64,000 nucleotides of DNA from Curvibacter soli (GTDB lineage Bacteria; Pseudomonadota; Gammaproteobacteria; Burkholderiales; Burkholderiaceae_C): the NCBI RefSeq assembly GCF_029211125.1, contig NZ_JARGEN010000017.1, positions 40,181 to 104,180 of the forward strand, written 5' to 3'. Positions 40,563-50,245 of this stretch are shown here, in pieces. How positions within the stretch are numbered: position 1 is the stretch's first letter; every line of letters starts with the position of its first letter. Both the position numbers and the translations under genes were made by a program. The notes beneath the pieces were generated by a model. That model worked only from the letters and a program-made list of their open reading frames with translations. It did not search any database and had not been told where the DNA came from.

Positions 40563-41423
40563 TCAAGTGAACTCGCGTTCGCGCAGCCACTTGGTGGCGA
40601 TCCATTTCTCGCCCGCGATCACCGGCGCGCCGCCGTGCAGCGTCCTGGTGGACGGGTGGGGCCGTTCGTAGCTGAAGAACACCGCGTTGCCGCGCTTGGG
40701 CGCGACTTCGAGGTGCACGTCGGGGAAGGTGGTGCCGCCGCCCTTCTCAGGGTCATTGAGATAGACCACCACCGTGCCCACGCGCTGGCCGCCGCGCTTG
40801 AGGATGCTGGGCGTGCCCGGCGCCACGACGTCGAAGTAGTCGTGGTGCGGCTTGTATTCGGCGCCGGGGCCGTAGCGCAGCACCTGCAGGCCTTCGCCGT
40901 TTTCCAGCGGCCAGTTGACCAGGCGGGCGATGCGCGCTTCGAGCCGGGCCACCACCTCGGTTTCGCCGCGCGCGAAGAACATGCCGTCGCTGGTGCGGTC
41001 GGCGTTCAGCTCCTCGCCGCCGTTCATCAGCGCCACGGTCAGCGAGCGTTTCATGCGTGGCCCGGCGGCGTCGATGATGGCCTGGCATTCCTCGTCGGAC
41101 AGCAGGTTGCCGAACACCACGATGCGCGGCTGCGCCATGGCCAGCAGCACGTGCACCTGGCGGTCACCCACGTCCACGTGGAGCGGCGCCTCGCCAAGCG
41201 ATGGTTCGGGCACCGGCACCGCGGGCGGCAGGCCGCGCTCCTCGGACAGGGTGTCCAGGTGCTGCTGCAGCACGGTTTCCATGGCCTCCACGGCCACGTC
41301 CTCGGCCCAGCCGGAGTCGAGCATGGATTGCAGCACCACCGGGGCGGGAAAGCCGGCCTGGGCCTGCTCCACGATCCACTGGCGCAGTTCGGGGGTGATG
41401 GTCTGGTGTGTGTTCTGGCGCAT
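40563..41423 (-). CDS. 2-oxoglutarate/Fe(II) oxygenase, prolyl 4-hydroxylase-like
   Basis: This 286-residue protein has an N-terminal helical part (residues 10-52, ELRQWIVEQAQAGFPAPVV, MLDSGWAEDVAVEAMETVL) that resembles a UBA-like module. The C-terminal oxygenase fold has metal ligands in YKPHHDYFDV (HxD) and a distal His in TRTLHGGAPVIAGEKW, with the 2OG-binding lysine there. The VVVYLNDPEKGGGTTFP strand is typical of P4H-like enzymes. The protein substrate is unknown. The ATG at 41423 lies ten bases after the yaaA stop, so the two genes are probably co-transcribed. A family A element begins at its stop codon. Confidence 0.88.
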   Translation of the reverse strand: MRQNTHQTITPELRQWIVEQAQAGFPAPVVLQSMLDSGWAEDVAVEAMETVLQQHLDTLSEERGLPPAVPVPEPSLGEAPLHVDVGDRQVHVLLAMAQPRIVVFGNLLSDEECQAIIDAAGPRMKRSLTVALMNGGEELNADRTSDGMFFARGETEVVARLEARIARLVNWPLENGEGLQVLRYGPGAEYKPHHDYFDVVAPGTPSILKRGGQRVGTVVVYLNDPEKGGGTTFPDVHLEVAPKRGNAVFFSYERPHPSTRTLHGGAPVIAGEKWIATKWLREREFT

Positions 41424-41433
41424 GGTCGGGTTT

Positions 41434-42213
41434 TTAGCCAACTTTGCGGCGGAACACCAGCCGGTCGGGCTCCGAGGCTGCGGGCGCGAACGCATAGCCT
41501 TCGAGGTCGAAGCCTTCGAGCTGGCGCGGCGTGCCCGCGCGCAGCGTGGCCGCGTAGCGTGCCATGAGCCCGCGCGCGCGCTTGGCGAAGAAGCTGATGA
41601 CCTTGTACTGCCCGCCCTTCCAGTCCTCGAACACGCACTCCACCACGCGCGCCTTGAGCACCTTGCGGTCCACCGACTTGAAGTATTCCTGCGACGCGAG
41701 GTTGACCACCACCGGCGTCGTGTGGGCCTGCAGCCGTTCGTTGAGGTGCTGCGCGATCACGGGGCCCCAGAACTGGTAGAGGTTCTTTGCGCCCGTGCCG
41801 GTGGCCAGCGCCGTGCCCATCTCCAGCCGGTAGGGCTGCATCCAGTCGAGCGGGCGCAGCACGCCGTACAGGCCGCTGAGGATCGCCACGTGCTCCTGCG
41901 TCCAGGCCAGCGCATCCGCGGTCAGCGAGCGCGCGTCCAGGCCCTCGTACACGTCGCCGTTGAAGGCCATGACTGCCTGGCGCGAATTCTTCGCCGTGAA
42001 GGTGGGCGACCACGCCTGGTAGCGCGCCGCGTTCAGGCCCGCGAGCGCATCGCTCAGGTGCATCAGCTCCGCGATCTGCTGCGGCGACTGGCGGCGCAGC
42101 ACATCGATGAGCTGGCGCGCCTGCGCCACGAACAGCGGACGGCTGTGGGCGATGCCGGCGGGCAGCGGCGTTTCATAGTCGAGCGACTTGGCGGGGGAGA
42201 GCAGGAACAGCAT
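41434..42213 (-). CDS. yaaA: Peroxide stress protein YaaA (DUF328 / UPF0246)
   Basis: This 259-residue protein starts [18 protein letters not shown] and contains [22 protein letters not shown] and [17 protein letters not shown], the family hallmarks. In E. coli YaaA lowers intracellular iron during hydrogen peroxide stress and has a DNA-binding fold. It lies downstream of rne on the same strand with a hairpin between them, and directly upstream of the 2OG oxygenase gene. Confidence 0.95.
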   Translation of the reverse strand: MLFLLSPAKSLDYETPLPAGIAHSRPLFVAQARQLIDVLRRQSPQQIAELMHLSDALAGLNAARYQAWSPTFTAKNSRQAVMAFNGDVYEGLDARSLTADALAWTQEHVAILSGLYGVLRPLDWMQPYRLEMGTALATGTGAKNLYQFWGPVIAQHLNERLQAHTTPVVVNLASQEYFKSVDRKVLKARVVECVFEDWKGGQYKVISFFAKRARGLMARYAATLRAGTPRQLEGFDLEGYAFAPAASEPDRLVFRRKVG

Positions 42214-42255
42214 GGGCTACTCGCGGATCGGCAAGGGTCGGGCAACGGAAATGGC

Positions 42256-42289
42256 GCGAGCCCTGCGCCACGGGGGCGGCAGGGCTCGC
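42256..42289 (-). terminator. Hairpin between rne and yaaA
   Basis: GCGAGCCCTGC and GCAGGGCTCGC form a perfect 11-bp stem with a 12-base loop. On the minus strand it is followed by GCCATTTCCGTTG, a poor T-run, so termination after rne may be incomplete. Confidence 0.5.
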
Positions 42290-42349
42290 GGGTGGGAGCG
42301 AGGCGGCCATCGTACCCGGCTCCCGGGGAGGCCGCCCGCGGGCGGGTTT

Positions 42350-45300
42350 TCAGGCCGCGGGCTGCTGCTGGGGCGCCTGGGCCGCCTGCTGCTGCTCGAA
42401 AGGCAGTTGCAGCGATCGCAGATCGCGCCGCGTTTCCACCAGCACCAGCGGGCCGGCGTCGATGGCGGCTGCGGGCGGACGCTCGCGCGGCACATGCACG
42501 GGCTGCGGCTCGGCGGCGATGGCGGCCTGGGCGGCGGCAATCTTCTCGGCGTTGGAGTTCACCCATTCGAGCCCGGAGCCCTGCGCCACCTGGATCAAAT
42601 CAACCACGGGCAGCGTGAACGCCTGCACGCGCGGCAGCGCGGCGGGCGCTGCCGCCGGTGCCGCCGGTGCCGCCGGTGCCGCAGCGGGTGTCGGGGCGAT
42701 GGCGTCCACCACCGTAGGCGCCACGGGCGCTGCGGGTTCTGCCGCAGCGGCGGGCGCGGCCACGGGGGCCGGGGCTTCTTCGGCAAGGCTTTCGACGACG
42801 GGCGTGGCGACGGGCGCGGGGTTGGCCTGGCTGAAGTAGCTACGGCGCGGCAGCTCGGCGGCGTTGTCCGCCGCAGCGTCGGTCACCGGCGCTGCGGTGG
42901 CGACGGGCGCTTCGTAAGCGGCGCCATCCGCCTCGGCGGGCGCGGCGCCGGCTTCGCGGCTGGCGTTGCGCTCGCGGCGGTCGCGTCCGTAGCGGTCGCG
43001 CGAACGGCGCTGGCGCTGCTCCTCGGGCTGCTGGGCGTTGTCCGCCGAGGGCTGCGCGTTTTCTGCGAGCGCCTCGGTGGATGGCTGGGCCGCACCTTCA
43101 GTGAAAGAGGCTTCTGCGTCCTGGCGCGGCGGGCGTTCGCGGCGTTCCCCGCGCTCGCCACGGTTGCCGCGCTCGCGCCGGCCGCCGGCGTTCTCGCCGC
43201 GTTCCTGGCGGGCCGGCTGCGCGTTGTCGGTGCCCTCGGTGGGCAGGCCGTTCTGCGCAACCGCGCCGTCGGCGGCCACTTCGGTGGCCGGGCGTCGTTC
43301 GCGCGGGCTGCCCTGGCGGGGTTCACGGGGCTCGCGAGGTTCACGCGGCTCGCGGCCTTCGCGCGCCTCGCGGGCGTCGCGCCGTGCCTCGCCTTCGGGG
43401 CGCTCGCCACGGCCATCGCGGCTGCCGCGGCCTTCGGTGCGTTCGCCACGGCGCCCGTCGCGCCCGCCTCGGCCTTCGGCGGGGCGTTCGCCGCGTTCAT
43501 TGCGGCGTGCGCCGCCACGGCCATCGCGCCGGGCACCACCGTCCTTTGCCGGCACGGGCGGAGCTGCAGCGGGGGCGGGTTCGGCGGCGGGCAAGGGCTT
43601 GAAGCCGAGCAGGTTCTTCAGCCAGGCGACGAAGCCCATCTCGGCAGGTGCCGCCACGGGGGCTGCAGCGGCGGGGCGTGCCTCGGGCCGGTGGGGGCGC
43701 ACCTCGGCGCGCGTCGCGGGATGCGGGCGCGGTTCGGGCCGGGGTTCGGGCCGGGGTTCGGCCGCCGGTGCCGGCGCGTCGGGCAGCACGCCCTTGATCA
43801 CCGGGGTCTGCTTGTTCGTGGGCTCCTGCGAGCGCCGCGTGACAGTGGTCGGGTCTTCGACTTCCTCGGCCAGCTTGTAGCTGGGCTCGATGTTGTCCAG
43901 ACGGGCGTCGTCGTGCTTCAGGCGCTCGAGCTTGTAGTGCGGGGTCTCGAGCGACTTGTTGGGCACCATCAGCACGGCCACGCGCTGCTTGAGCTCGATC
44001 TTGGCGATCTCGGTGCGCTTCTCGTTGAGCAGGAAGCTGGCCACCTCCACCGGCACCTGGCAGTGCACGGCGGCGGTGTTGTCCTTCATCGATTCTTCCT
44101 GAATGATGCGCAGGATCTGCAGTGCCGATGATTCGGTGTCGCGGATGTGGCCGGAGCCGCCGCAGCGTGGGCAGGGGATGGACGACCCCTCGCTGAGTGC
44201 GGGTTTCAGGCGCTGGCGGCTCATTTCCATGAGGCCGAACTTGCTGATGGTGCCGAACTGCACGCGCGCACGGTCCTGGCGCAGCGCGTCGCGCAGGCGG
44301 TTTTCCACTTCGCGGCGGTTCTTGCTTTCCTCCATGTCGATGAAGTCGATCACGATCAGGCCGCCCAGGTCGCGCAGGCGCATCTGGCGGGCCACTTCGT
44401 CGGCGGCTTCGAGGTTGGTGCGGGTGGCGGTTTCCTCGATGTCGCCGCCCTTGATGGCGCGCGCGGAGTTGACGTCGATGGACACCAGCGCCTCGGTGTG
44501 GTCGATCACGATGGCGCCGCCTGAGGGCAGGGTGACGGTGCGGGCGTAGGCCGACTCGATCTGGTGCTCGATCTGGAAGCGGCTGAACAACGCCGCGTCG
44601 TCGCGGTAGCGCTTGACCCGGCTGGCATGCTCGGGCATGACGTGCGCCATGAACTGGTGCGCCTGCTCATAGATGTCGTCGGTGTCGATCAGGATGTCGC
44701 CGATGTCGTTGTTGAAGTAGTCGCGGATCGCGCGGATCACCAGCGACGACTCCTGGTAGATCAGGAACGCGCCCTTGCCAGTCTTGGCCGCGCCGTCGAT
44801 GGCGGTCCAGAGCTTGAGCAGGTAGTTCAGGTCCCACTGCAGCTCGGGCGCGCTGCGGCCGATGCCCGCGGTGCGCGCGATGATGCTCATGCCCTGCGGG
44901 TATTCGAGCTGGTCCATCGCCTCCTTGAGCTCGGCGCGGTCCTCGCCCTCGATGCGCCGGCTGACGCCGCCGCCGCGCGGGTTGTTGGGCATCAGCACCA
45001 CGTAGCGCCCGGCCAGGCTGACGAAGGTGGTCAGGGCTGCGCCCTTGTTGCCGCGCTCTTCCTTTTCAACCTGGACCAGCAGTTCCTGGCCTTCCTTGAT
45101 CACCTCGTTGATGCGCGCCTGGCCGGGCGAGACGCCGGCGGCGAAGTACTGCCTGGAGATTTCCTTGAACGGCAGGAAGCCGTGGCGGTCCTCGCCGTAG
45201 TCGACGAAGCAGGCTTCCAGGCTGGGCTCCACGCGCGTGACCACGGCCTTGTAGATGTTGCCCTTGCGCTGCTCGCGCCCTTCGATCTCGATCTCGTAGT

Positions 45301-45376
45301 CGAGGAGCTTCTGCCCGTCGACGATGGCCAGGCGCCGCTCTTCGGGCTGCGTGGCGTTTATCAGCATCCGTTTCAT
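42350..45376 (-). CDS. rne: Ribonuclease E
   Basis: This is a 1008-residue endoribonuclease of mRNA decay and rRNA/tRNA processing. The catalytic half carries an S1 domain (residues about 35-120, [20 protein letters not shown]), the DNase-I-like site with [19 protein letters not shown] and [11 protein letters not shown] (catalytic Asp pair), and the zinc-link [14 protein letters not shown]. The C-terminal half from about residue 520 is disordered, rich in Ala/Pro and Arg/Gly/Glu ([24 protein letters not shown]). It would scaffold the degradosome and bind RNA. The ATG at 45376 has AGGAAGGA upstream, inside an inverted repeat. Confidence 0.97.
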   Translation of the reverse strand: MKRMLINATQPEERRLAIVDGQKLLDYEIEIEGREQRKGNIYKAVVTRVEPSLEACFVDYGEDRHGFLPFKEISRQYFAAGVSPGQARINEVIKEGQELLVQVEKEERGNKGAALTTFVSLAGRYVVLMPNNPRGGGVSRRIEGEDRAELKEAMDQLEYPQGMSIIARTAGIGRSAPELQWDLNYLLKLWTAIDGAAKTGKGAFLIYQESSLVIRAIRDYFNNDIGDILIDTDDIYEQAHQFMAHVMPEHASRVKRYRDDAALFSRFQIEHQIESAYARTVTLPSGGAIVIDHTEALVSIDVNSARAIKGGDIEETATRTNLEAADEVARQMRLRDLGGLIVIDFIDMEESKNRREVENRLRDALRQDRARVQFGTISKFGLMEMSRQRLKPALSEGSSIPCPRCGGSGHIRDTESSALQILRIIQEESMKDNTAAVHCQVPVEVASFLLNEKRTEIAKIELKQRVAVLMVPNKSLETPHYKLERLKHDDARLDNIEPSYKLAEEVEDPTTVTRRSQEPTNKQTPVIKGVLPDAPAPAAEPRPEPRPEPRPHPATRAEVRPHRPEARPAAAAPVAAPAEMGFVAWLKNLLGFKPLPAAEPAPAAAPPVPAKDGGARRDGRGGARRNERGERPAEGRGGRDGRRGERTEGRGSRDGRGERPEGEARRDAREAREGREPREPREPREPRQGSPRERRPATEVAADGAVAQNGLPTEGTDNAQPARQERGENAGGRRERGNRGERGERRERPPRQDAEASFTEGAAQPSTEALAENAQPSADNAQQPEEQRQRRSRDRYGRDRRERNASREAGAAPAEADGAAYEAPVATAAPVTDAAADNAAELPRRSYFSQANPAPVATPVVESLAEEAPAPVAAPAAAAEPAAPVAPTVVDAIAPTPAAAPAAPAAPAAAPAALPRVQAFTLPVVDLIQVAQGSGLEWVNSNAEKIAAAQAAIAAEPQPVHVPRERPPAAAIDAGPLVLVETRRDLRSLQLPFEQQQAAQAPQQQPAA

Positions 45377-45380
45377 GATG

Positions 45381-45505
45381 CGTTTCCTTCCTGCGTCAGT
45401 GCCAGGCCTGTCCGCGAGATATGTGCGGGCATGCCGGGCGTTTCGTGGATAACGAACAACAGGCTCTCGAGGAGCCAGCGATGCCGGGACTGACGCGAGG
45501 AAACG
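45381..45505 (-). promoter_or_regulatory. Inverted repeat covering the rne Shine-Dalgarno
   Basis: The left arm (45381-45403) contains CGTTTCCTTCCTGCGTCAGT. The right arm (45487-45505) contains GGACTGACGCGAGGAAACG, its near reverse complement. On the rne transcript the left arm holds AGGAAGGA just before the start codon, so pairing of the arms would hide the ribosome site. The arm ends (ACTGACGC) resemble the ends of the family E elements. The rest of the 45506-45965 gap has no gene and must carry the rne and rluC promoters. Confidence 0.6.
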
Positions 45506-45965
45506 AAGGGAATTGCCGGGTCTGCCGCCGATGCGAGGAGCGCCTGCGCGCTAGCTCGTCAACCGGTGCAAGGGCGCGTGGATGGGGGCGAGCCGGCGCC
45601 GCTGCAATGCAGCCGCCGCGGGTGCGGCGTGGGGCGCTCGGGGGATGGGGCTGCGGGTGTGGTGACGCCGACGGGCGGGGGCAACAGCCACCGCCAGAAG
45701 ATATGCACCAACGCCATCAGCACGAGTTTCTCGCTTTTGTCCGTCCGCCCGGCGCCGGCTTTTCAGGGCTGGCGCTGGCGGAACTGGGATATTCCGTATC
45801 GGGGTTTCAACGTGTCGGTCCGCCGGGCGGCGTGCTGCCTCCGCAGGGCCAATCGGGCCGGGCGGCGGGCGGGCACGACACCCCTGGCATCGACCTGCCA
45901 GCGCGTAGCTTTCGGGTTGTGTGGACTAAACTCCAGAAAAATCAACCACTTACAGCATCGCGCTA

Positions 45966-46979
45966 GTGAAACACATTATAGAGGGCAAAGCGCCCGCCGT
46001 GCGCACCGTGGTGGCGGACGAAAACGCGGCGGGCCAGCGGCTCGACAATTTCCTGCTGCGCCAGTTGAAGGGCGTGCCCAAGACCCACGTCTACCGCATC
46101 ATCCGCAGCGGCGAGGTGCGGGTGAACAAGGGCCGCGCCGCTGCCGACACGCGCCTGGCCGCGGGCGACGAGGTGCGCCTGCCGCCCGTGCGCGTGTCCG
46201 GCGCGGCGGTGCAGAAGGCTGCGCAGCCGGCGCCGGGGCGCGAATTCCCGGTTCTGTTCGAAGACGAGCACCTGCTCGCCATCGACAAACCCGCGGGCGT
46301 GGCCGTGCATGGCGGCAGCGGCGTGGACTTCGGCGTGATCGAGCAGATGCGCCGGGCCCGCCCGGGCGCGAAATTTCTCGAACTGGTGCACCGGCTCGAC
46401 CGCGAGACCTCGGGCATCCTGCTCGTCGCCAAGAAGCGCTCGGCGCTCACCCATCTGCAGAACCAGTTCCGCGAGCGCGAGACCGGCAAGACCTACCTGG
46501 CGCTCGTCACCGGCGAGTGGCCCGCGCGCAAGAAGGTGATCGACCAGCCGCTGCGCAAATACCTGCTGCCCGCAGCCGCAGGCAGCGCCGATGCCGGCGA
46601 GCGCCGCGTGCGCGTGACCACGCCTGAAGACCCCGAGGGCCTGCGCTCGGTCACGCTGGTACGGGTACGTTCCACCATCGGCGCGCAGGCAAAGCGGGGC
46701 CTGCCTGCCTTCTCGTTGCTGGAGGTGACGATCAAGACCGGGCGCACGCACCAGATCCGTGTGCACCTCTCGGCCAACGGGCACCCGATCGCGGGCGACG
46801 ACAAGTACGGCGACTTCGACCTCAACCGGCGGCTGCAGAAGGCCGGGCTCAAGCGCATGTTCCTGCACGCCTGGCGGCTGCGCTTCGCGCATCCGGCCAC
46901 GGGCGACGCCATCGAACTGCTCGCGCCGTTGCCCGCGGAGCTGCAGGGCTTCGGCGATGCAGCGCTGGGCGTCGGATAA
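45966..46979 (+). CDS. rluC: Ribosomal large subunit pseudouridine synthase (RluC-like)
   Basis: This 337-residue protein has an N-terminal S4 RNA-binding domain (GQRLDNFLLRQLKGVPKTHVYRII, GEVRVNKGRAAADTRL). The RluA-family catalytic domain has HRLDRETSGILLVAKK with the catalytic Asp, and GRTHQIRVHLSANGHPIAGD. RluC modifies U955, U2504 and U2580 of 23S rRNA in E. coli. The start codon is GTG. The arrangement divergent from rne is the same as in E. coli. It starts a tight four-gene cluster. Confidence 0.95.
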   Translation: MKHIIEGKAPAVRTVVADENAAGQRLDNFLLRQLKGVPKTHVYRIIRSGEVRVNKGRAAADTRLAAGDEVRLPPVRVSGAAVQKAAQPAPGREFPVLFEDEHLLAIDKPAGVAVHGGSGVDFGVIEQMRRARPGAKFLELVHRLDRETSGILLVAKKRSALTHLQNQFRERETGKTYLALVTGEWPARKKVIDQPLRKYLLPAAAGSADAGERRVRVTTPEDPEGLRSVTLVRVRSTIGAQAKRGLPAFSLLEVTIKTGRTHQIRVHLSANGHPIAGDDKYGDFDLNRRLQKAGLKRMFLHAWRLRFAHPATGDAIELLAPLPAELQGFGDAALGVG

Positions 46980-46987
46980 TCGTGCCC

Positions 46988-47656
46988 ATGCCTGCTTCAT
47001 CCCCGCGCCGCTTCGACCTCATCGCCTTCGACTGGGACGGCACGTTGTTCGACTCCACGCAGATCATCGTGCGCTGCATCCAGGCCGCGGTGCGCGATGT
47101 GGGCGGCACCGTGCCCAGCGACACCGAGGCCGCCTACGTGATCGGCATGGAACTCTCCCGCGCTCTGGCCCATGCCGCGCCCGACGTGCCGCCCGCGAAA
47201 TACCCCGAACTGGGCAACCGCTACCGTCACCACTACCTGCAGCACCAGGACGACATCGCGCTGTTCGGCGGCGTGCTGCCGCTGCTCGACGCACTCAAGC
47301 AGCGCCAGCATCTGCTGGCGGTCGCCACCGGAAAAAGCCGGCGCGGGCTCGACGAGGCGCTGCGCAGCGTGGCCCTGCGCGGCGTGTTCGACGGCTCGCG
47401 CACGGCGGACGAAACCGCCGGCAAGCCCAACCCGCTGATGCTGCACGAACTGATGGCCGAGTTCGGCGTCGCGCCCGGGCGCGTGCTGATGATCGGCGAC
47501 ACCACGCACGATCTGCAGATGGCCGTGAACGCCGGCTGCGCCAGCGTGGGCGTGAGCTACGGCGCCCATGCGCCCGACGCCTTCGGCGCGCTCGGCCCCT
47601 TGCACGTGGCCCATTCGGTGGACGACCTGCATGTCTGGCTGCTGCAGAACGCCTGA
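46988..47656 (+). CDS. HAD-superfamily hydrolase, phosphoglycolate-phosphatase-like
   Basis: The 222-residue HAD fold has the nucleophile motif AFDWDGTLFDST, a helical cap, ATGKSRRGLDEAL as motif II, the lysine of motif III in ETAGKPNP, and MIGDTTHDLQMAVNAG as motif IV. The ATG at 46988 lies nine bases after the rluC stop; a GTG at 46982 is the alternative. The small-molecule substrate is not evident. Confidence 0.92.
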   Translation: MPASSPRRFDLIAFDWDGTLFDSTQIIVRCIQAAVRDVGGTVPSDTEAAYVIGMELSRALAHAAPDVPPAKYPELGNRYRHHYLQHQDDIALFGGVLPLLDALKQRQHLLAVATGKSRRGLDEALRSVALRGVFDGSRTADETAGKPNPLMLHELMAEFGVAPGRVLMIGDTTHDLQMAVNAGCASVGVSYGAHAPDAFGALGPLHVAHSVDDLHVWLLQNA

Positions 47657-47678
47657 TCCGCCCCGCGCCCACGGCACC

Positions 47679-48053
47679 ATGCAAAACGACGACCGCGCCA
47701 TACCCCTGTGCAACAGCGGCGACCTCGCCGAAGGCAGCCTCGCCGTGCCCTTCGACGTGCGGTACGCGGGCCAGACCTGCCGCGCCTTCGCCATCCGCTT
47801 CGAGGGCCGCGCGCACGCCTACCTGAACCGCTGCACCCACGTGGCGATGGAGATGGACTACCAGCCCGACCGCTTCTTCGACGACAGCGGCCAGTGGCTG
47901 CTGTGCGCCACCCACGGCGCTGCCTACGCGCCCGACAGCGGCGCCTGCGTGGGCGGGCCGTGCCGCGGCGGCCTGGTCAAGATCGCGTTGTCCGAAAGCG
48001 ACGGCGTGGTGCGCTGGCATACTGCCTACAACCTTATTCCCGTCGAGTTCTGA
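47679..48053 (+). CDS. Rieske [2Fe-2S] domain protein
   Basis: This 124-residue single-domain ferredoxin-like protein has Rieske cluster ligands in NRCTHVAMEMDYQ (Cys-x-His) and LLCATHGAAYAPDSG (Cys-x2-His). It resembles the ferredoxin component of oxygenase systems, but no oxygenase or reductase gene is nearby. Its place between an HAD phosphatase and an S49 peptidase recurs in related genomes as far as I know. It starts 22 bases after the HAD gene. Confidence 0.92.
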   Translation: MQNDDRAIPLCNSGDLAEGSLAVPFDVRYAGQTCRAFAIRFEGRAHAYLNRCTHVAMEMDYQPDRFFDDSGQWLLCATHGAAYAPDSGACVGGPCRGGLVKIALSESDGVVRWHTAYNLIPVEF

Positions 48054-48057
48054 GCAC

Positions 48058-49101
48058 ATGAGCGAATCCAACCAGCCCGGCCAGCCGGGCACCGAAACCA
48101 CCGCCGCAGGGGGTGACCCATGGGCGCCTGACGCTCCCGCGGCCAGCGCGCGCAAGCCGGCTGCGGCGGAGGCCCCCGGCTGGGAGCGTGGCGTGCTGGA
48201 GAAGCTGGCTTTCGCGGCCCTGGCCGAGCAGCGCGCGGCGCGGCGCTGGCGCAACGCGCTGCGGCTGGCGTGGCTGGTGTTCTTCGTCATCGCAGGCTTG
48301 GTGCTGTTCTCGCGCGCTGCGCCGTCGAGCGACAAGACCACCGCGCACACGGCGGTCGTCAACATCAAGGGCGAGATCGCCACCGATTCGGACGCCAGTG
48401 CCGAATCCGTCGTCGCCGCCATGCGCAGCGCCTTCGAGGACGATGGCGCGCAGGCCGTGGTGCTGCTGATCAACTCGCCCGGTGGCAGCCCCGTGCAGGC
48501 CGGCATCATCAACGACGAGATCGTGCGCCTCAAGGGCCTGCACAAGAAGCCGACCTACGCCGTGGTCGAAGAAAGCTGCGCCTCCGCCGCCTACTACATC
48601 GCCGCGGCCACCGATCAGATCTACGTGGACAAGGCCAGCATCGTCGGCAGCATCGGCGTGCTGATGGACGGCTTCGGCTTCACCGGCCTCATGGACAAGC
48701 TTGGCGTGGAGCGCCGCCTGCTCACCGCCGGCGAGAACAAAGGCATCCTTGACCCGTTCAGCCCCATGACCGACAAGCAGCGCGAATTCGCGCAGGCCAT
48801 GCTCGGGCAGATCCACCAGCAGTTCATCGGCGTGGTCAAGGCCGGGCGCGGCAAGCGCCTGAAGGAAGACACCCCCGAGCTGTTCAGCGGCCTGTTCTGG
48901 ACCGGCCAGCAGGCCATCGACATCGGCCTGGCCGACCACCTGGGCAACCTCGACTACGTGGCGCGCGAGGTCGTCAAGGCCGAGGACATCGTGGATTACA
49001 CGCGCCGCGACAACGTGGCCGAGCGGCTGGCCAAGAAGTTCGGCGCTGCCATGGGCGAGGGTGCCGTGCGGGCACTCAAGGCGGTGCCGGCCCTGCGCTG
49101 A
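48058..49101 (+). CDS. S49 signal-peptide-peptidase-like protease (SppA type)
   Basis: This 347-residue protein has a cytoplasmic N-terminus of about 75 residues, then one membrane helix (LRLAWLVFFVIAGLVLFS). A ClpP-like serine protease domain facing the periplasm follows. VLLINSPGGSPVQAG, the nucleophile Ser in VVEESCASAAYYIA and the general-base region with Lys near KASIVGSIGVLMDG match the short bacterial SppA form. These proteases degrade leftover signal peptides and misfolded membrane proteins. It starts four bases after the Rieske stop. Confidence 0.93.
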   Translation: MSESNQPGQPGTETTAAGGDPWAPDAPAASARKPAAAEAPGWERGVLEKLAFAALAEQRAARRWRNALRLAWLVFFVIAGLVLFSRAAPSSDKTTAHTAVVNIKGEIATDSDASAESVVAAMRSAFEDDGAQAVVLLINSPGGSPVQAGIINDEIVRLKGLHKKPTYAVVEESCASAAYYIAAATDQIYVDKASIVGSIGVLMDGFGFTGLMDKLGVERRLLTAGENKGILDPFSPMTDKQREFAQAMLGQIHQQFIGVVKAGRGKRLKEDTPELFSGLFWTGQQAIDIGLADHLGNLDYVAREVVKAEDIVDYTRRDNVAERLAKKFGAAMGEGAVRALKAVPALR

Positions 49102-49134
49102 GACAGAAAGGCGCGGACCCGCAGTCCGGCAACC

Positions 49135-49176
49135 GCAAAACCCCTCCGTGGTCCGCCACGGCGGGGTTTTGCTTTT
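49135..49176 (+). terminator. Intrinsic terminator of the rluC-S49 cluster
   Basis: GCAAAACCCCTCCGTGG and CCACGGCGGGGTTTTGC pair almost completely around GTCCG, followed by TTTT. It lies 33 bases after the protease stop. Confidence 0.9.
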
Positions 49177-49214
49177 CCGGGGGGACGTTTGGACGGATTT
49201 GGTAGCATTCAATA

Positions 49215-49227
49215 TCATTTCAAATGA
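49215..49227 (+). promoter_or_regulatory. Putative MarR self-operator
   Basis: TCATTT-C-AAATGA is a perfect inverted repeat in an AT-rich patch 18 bases before the marR start, overlapping where the -10 would be. MarR proteins typically bind such dyads to repress their own gene. Confidence 0.5.
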
Positions 49228-49245
49228 AATCAATTGGAGGTTCGC

Positions 49246-49758
49246 ATGCCTTTCGAGGATGACCTGCGGCGCTACCTGCGCCGCCGCCCTTCGGCGCCGG
49301 CGCCGGCCATTCTGGCCACGCGGCTGCTCATGCGCGCCGCAGCGCTGCTGCGCGCGCGCATGGACGCGGCGCTCGCCGGCCAGGGCCTGCGCATGCGCGA
49401 ATACCTGGCGCTGGCCTTCATCTCGCTGCACAAGGGGCAGGCGCTGCGCCCCTCGGAGCTCAGCGTCTCTCTCGACGCCACCCGCCCCCAGGTCACGCGG
49501 CTGCTCGATGCGCTGGGCGAGCAGGGCCTGGTGGAGCGCCAGGCCGCGGCTGACGACCGGCGCGCGCTGCAGCTCGTGCTCACCGAGGCCGGCTTGCGCC
49601 GGCTCGCGGCCTGCGCGCCGCTGGTGCACGAGGCTTACCGCGACGCATGGGCCGGTGTGCCCGACCTGGAACCCGTGCTGCGCGACCTGCGCGCGCTCAA
49701 TCAGTGCCTGCTGGCCGGGCAGGATGCCACCGCCGGGGGCGGCGGGGCCGCGCCGTGA
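49246..49758 (+). CDS. MarR-family transcriptional regulator
   Basis: This 170-residue protein has the MarR winged-helix core: REYLALAFISLHKGQALRPS, ELSVSLDATRPQVTRLLDAL (recognition helix), and the wing GLVERQAAADDRRALQLVLTE with the conserved DxR. Family members are dimers released from DNA by small phenolic or antibiotic-like ligands. GGAGG precedes the ATG at 49246. The usual linked transporter is represented only by decayed DNA downstream. Confidence 0.93.
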   Translation: MPFEDDLRRYLRRRPSAPAPAILATRLLMRAAALLRARMDAALAGQGLRMREYLALAFISLHKGQALRPSELSVSLDATRPQVTRLLDALGEQGLVERQAAADDRRALQLVLTEAGLRRLAACAPLVHEAYRDAWAGVPDLEPVLRDLRALNQCLLAGQDATAGGGGAAP

Positions 49759-50147
49759 GCGGCCGCGCCGGGCCCGGGGGCTGGGATCGCTCCGCCCGTG
49801 CAGCGCTGTCGCGCCCCTGGGCACACGCCACGCCGGGCGCAAGAGCCTGCTCATGTCGCTGTGCGGGCCGGTGGCGGACGTGGAGTTCTTCGAGAACGTG
49901 ACGTTCGTCTTCGGCGCAGCCCCCATCATGGGCGGCGCATGGATGGGCGGCGCGTGGACGCCGCGCCCGACGAATCCACGTCCAAGCCGCCTACGCCACG
50001 GGCAGCCTGCTTGGCCATGGTGCAGCAGCAGCGGCTGGCGCAGCGCTTGGGCTATCGGCGCTCCCTGACCGGTGCCGTGGCGCTGTTCGTGCTCGGGCTG
50101 CTGGCCTGCGCTGCGGCGGCGGTGGTGCTGGCACCACAGCGCAGATT
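49759..50147 (+). pseudogene. Decayed DNA downstream of marR
   Basis: Short protein-like pieces appear in different frames: VADVEFFENVTFVFGA, and at 49990-50150 LAMVQQQRLAQRLGYRRSLT followed by the hydrophobic GAVALFVLGLLACAAA. The last piece resembles an early loop and helix of a drug-efflux MFS protein. No continuous gene can be assembled. A resident efflux gene that was deleted is a reasonable guess. Confidence 0.4.
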
Positions 50148-50206
50148 GCTATGAAATAAGTAGCTGCAACCGCAGTAAATACGGGCGACGAGGGCCGATT
50201 TGACCA
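50148..50206 (+). repeat. Family B repeat between the marR region and the MFS gene
   Basis: GCTATGAAATAAGTAGCTGC, AACCGCAG and GAGGGCCGATTTGACCATT keep the block order of the family. It ends 40 bases before the stop codon of the minus-strand MFS gene. Confidence 0.65.
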
Positions 50207-50245
50207 TTGGCGCGCAGCGCCCGCCCATGGCCTGCGCCCACTTGG

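Noticed and set aside
42188..44131. Long plus-strand open frame (647 codons) opposite the rne tail, glycine/arginine/alanine rich
   Set aside because: It is the mirror of the GC-rich, repetitive C-terminal coding sequence of rne; it has no start context and no family pattern.
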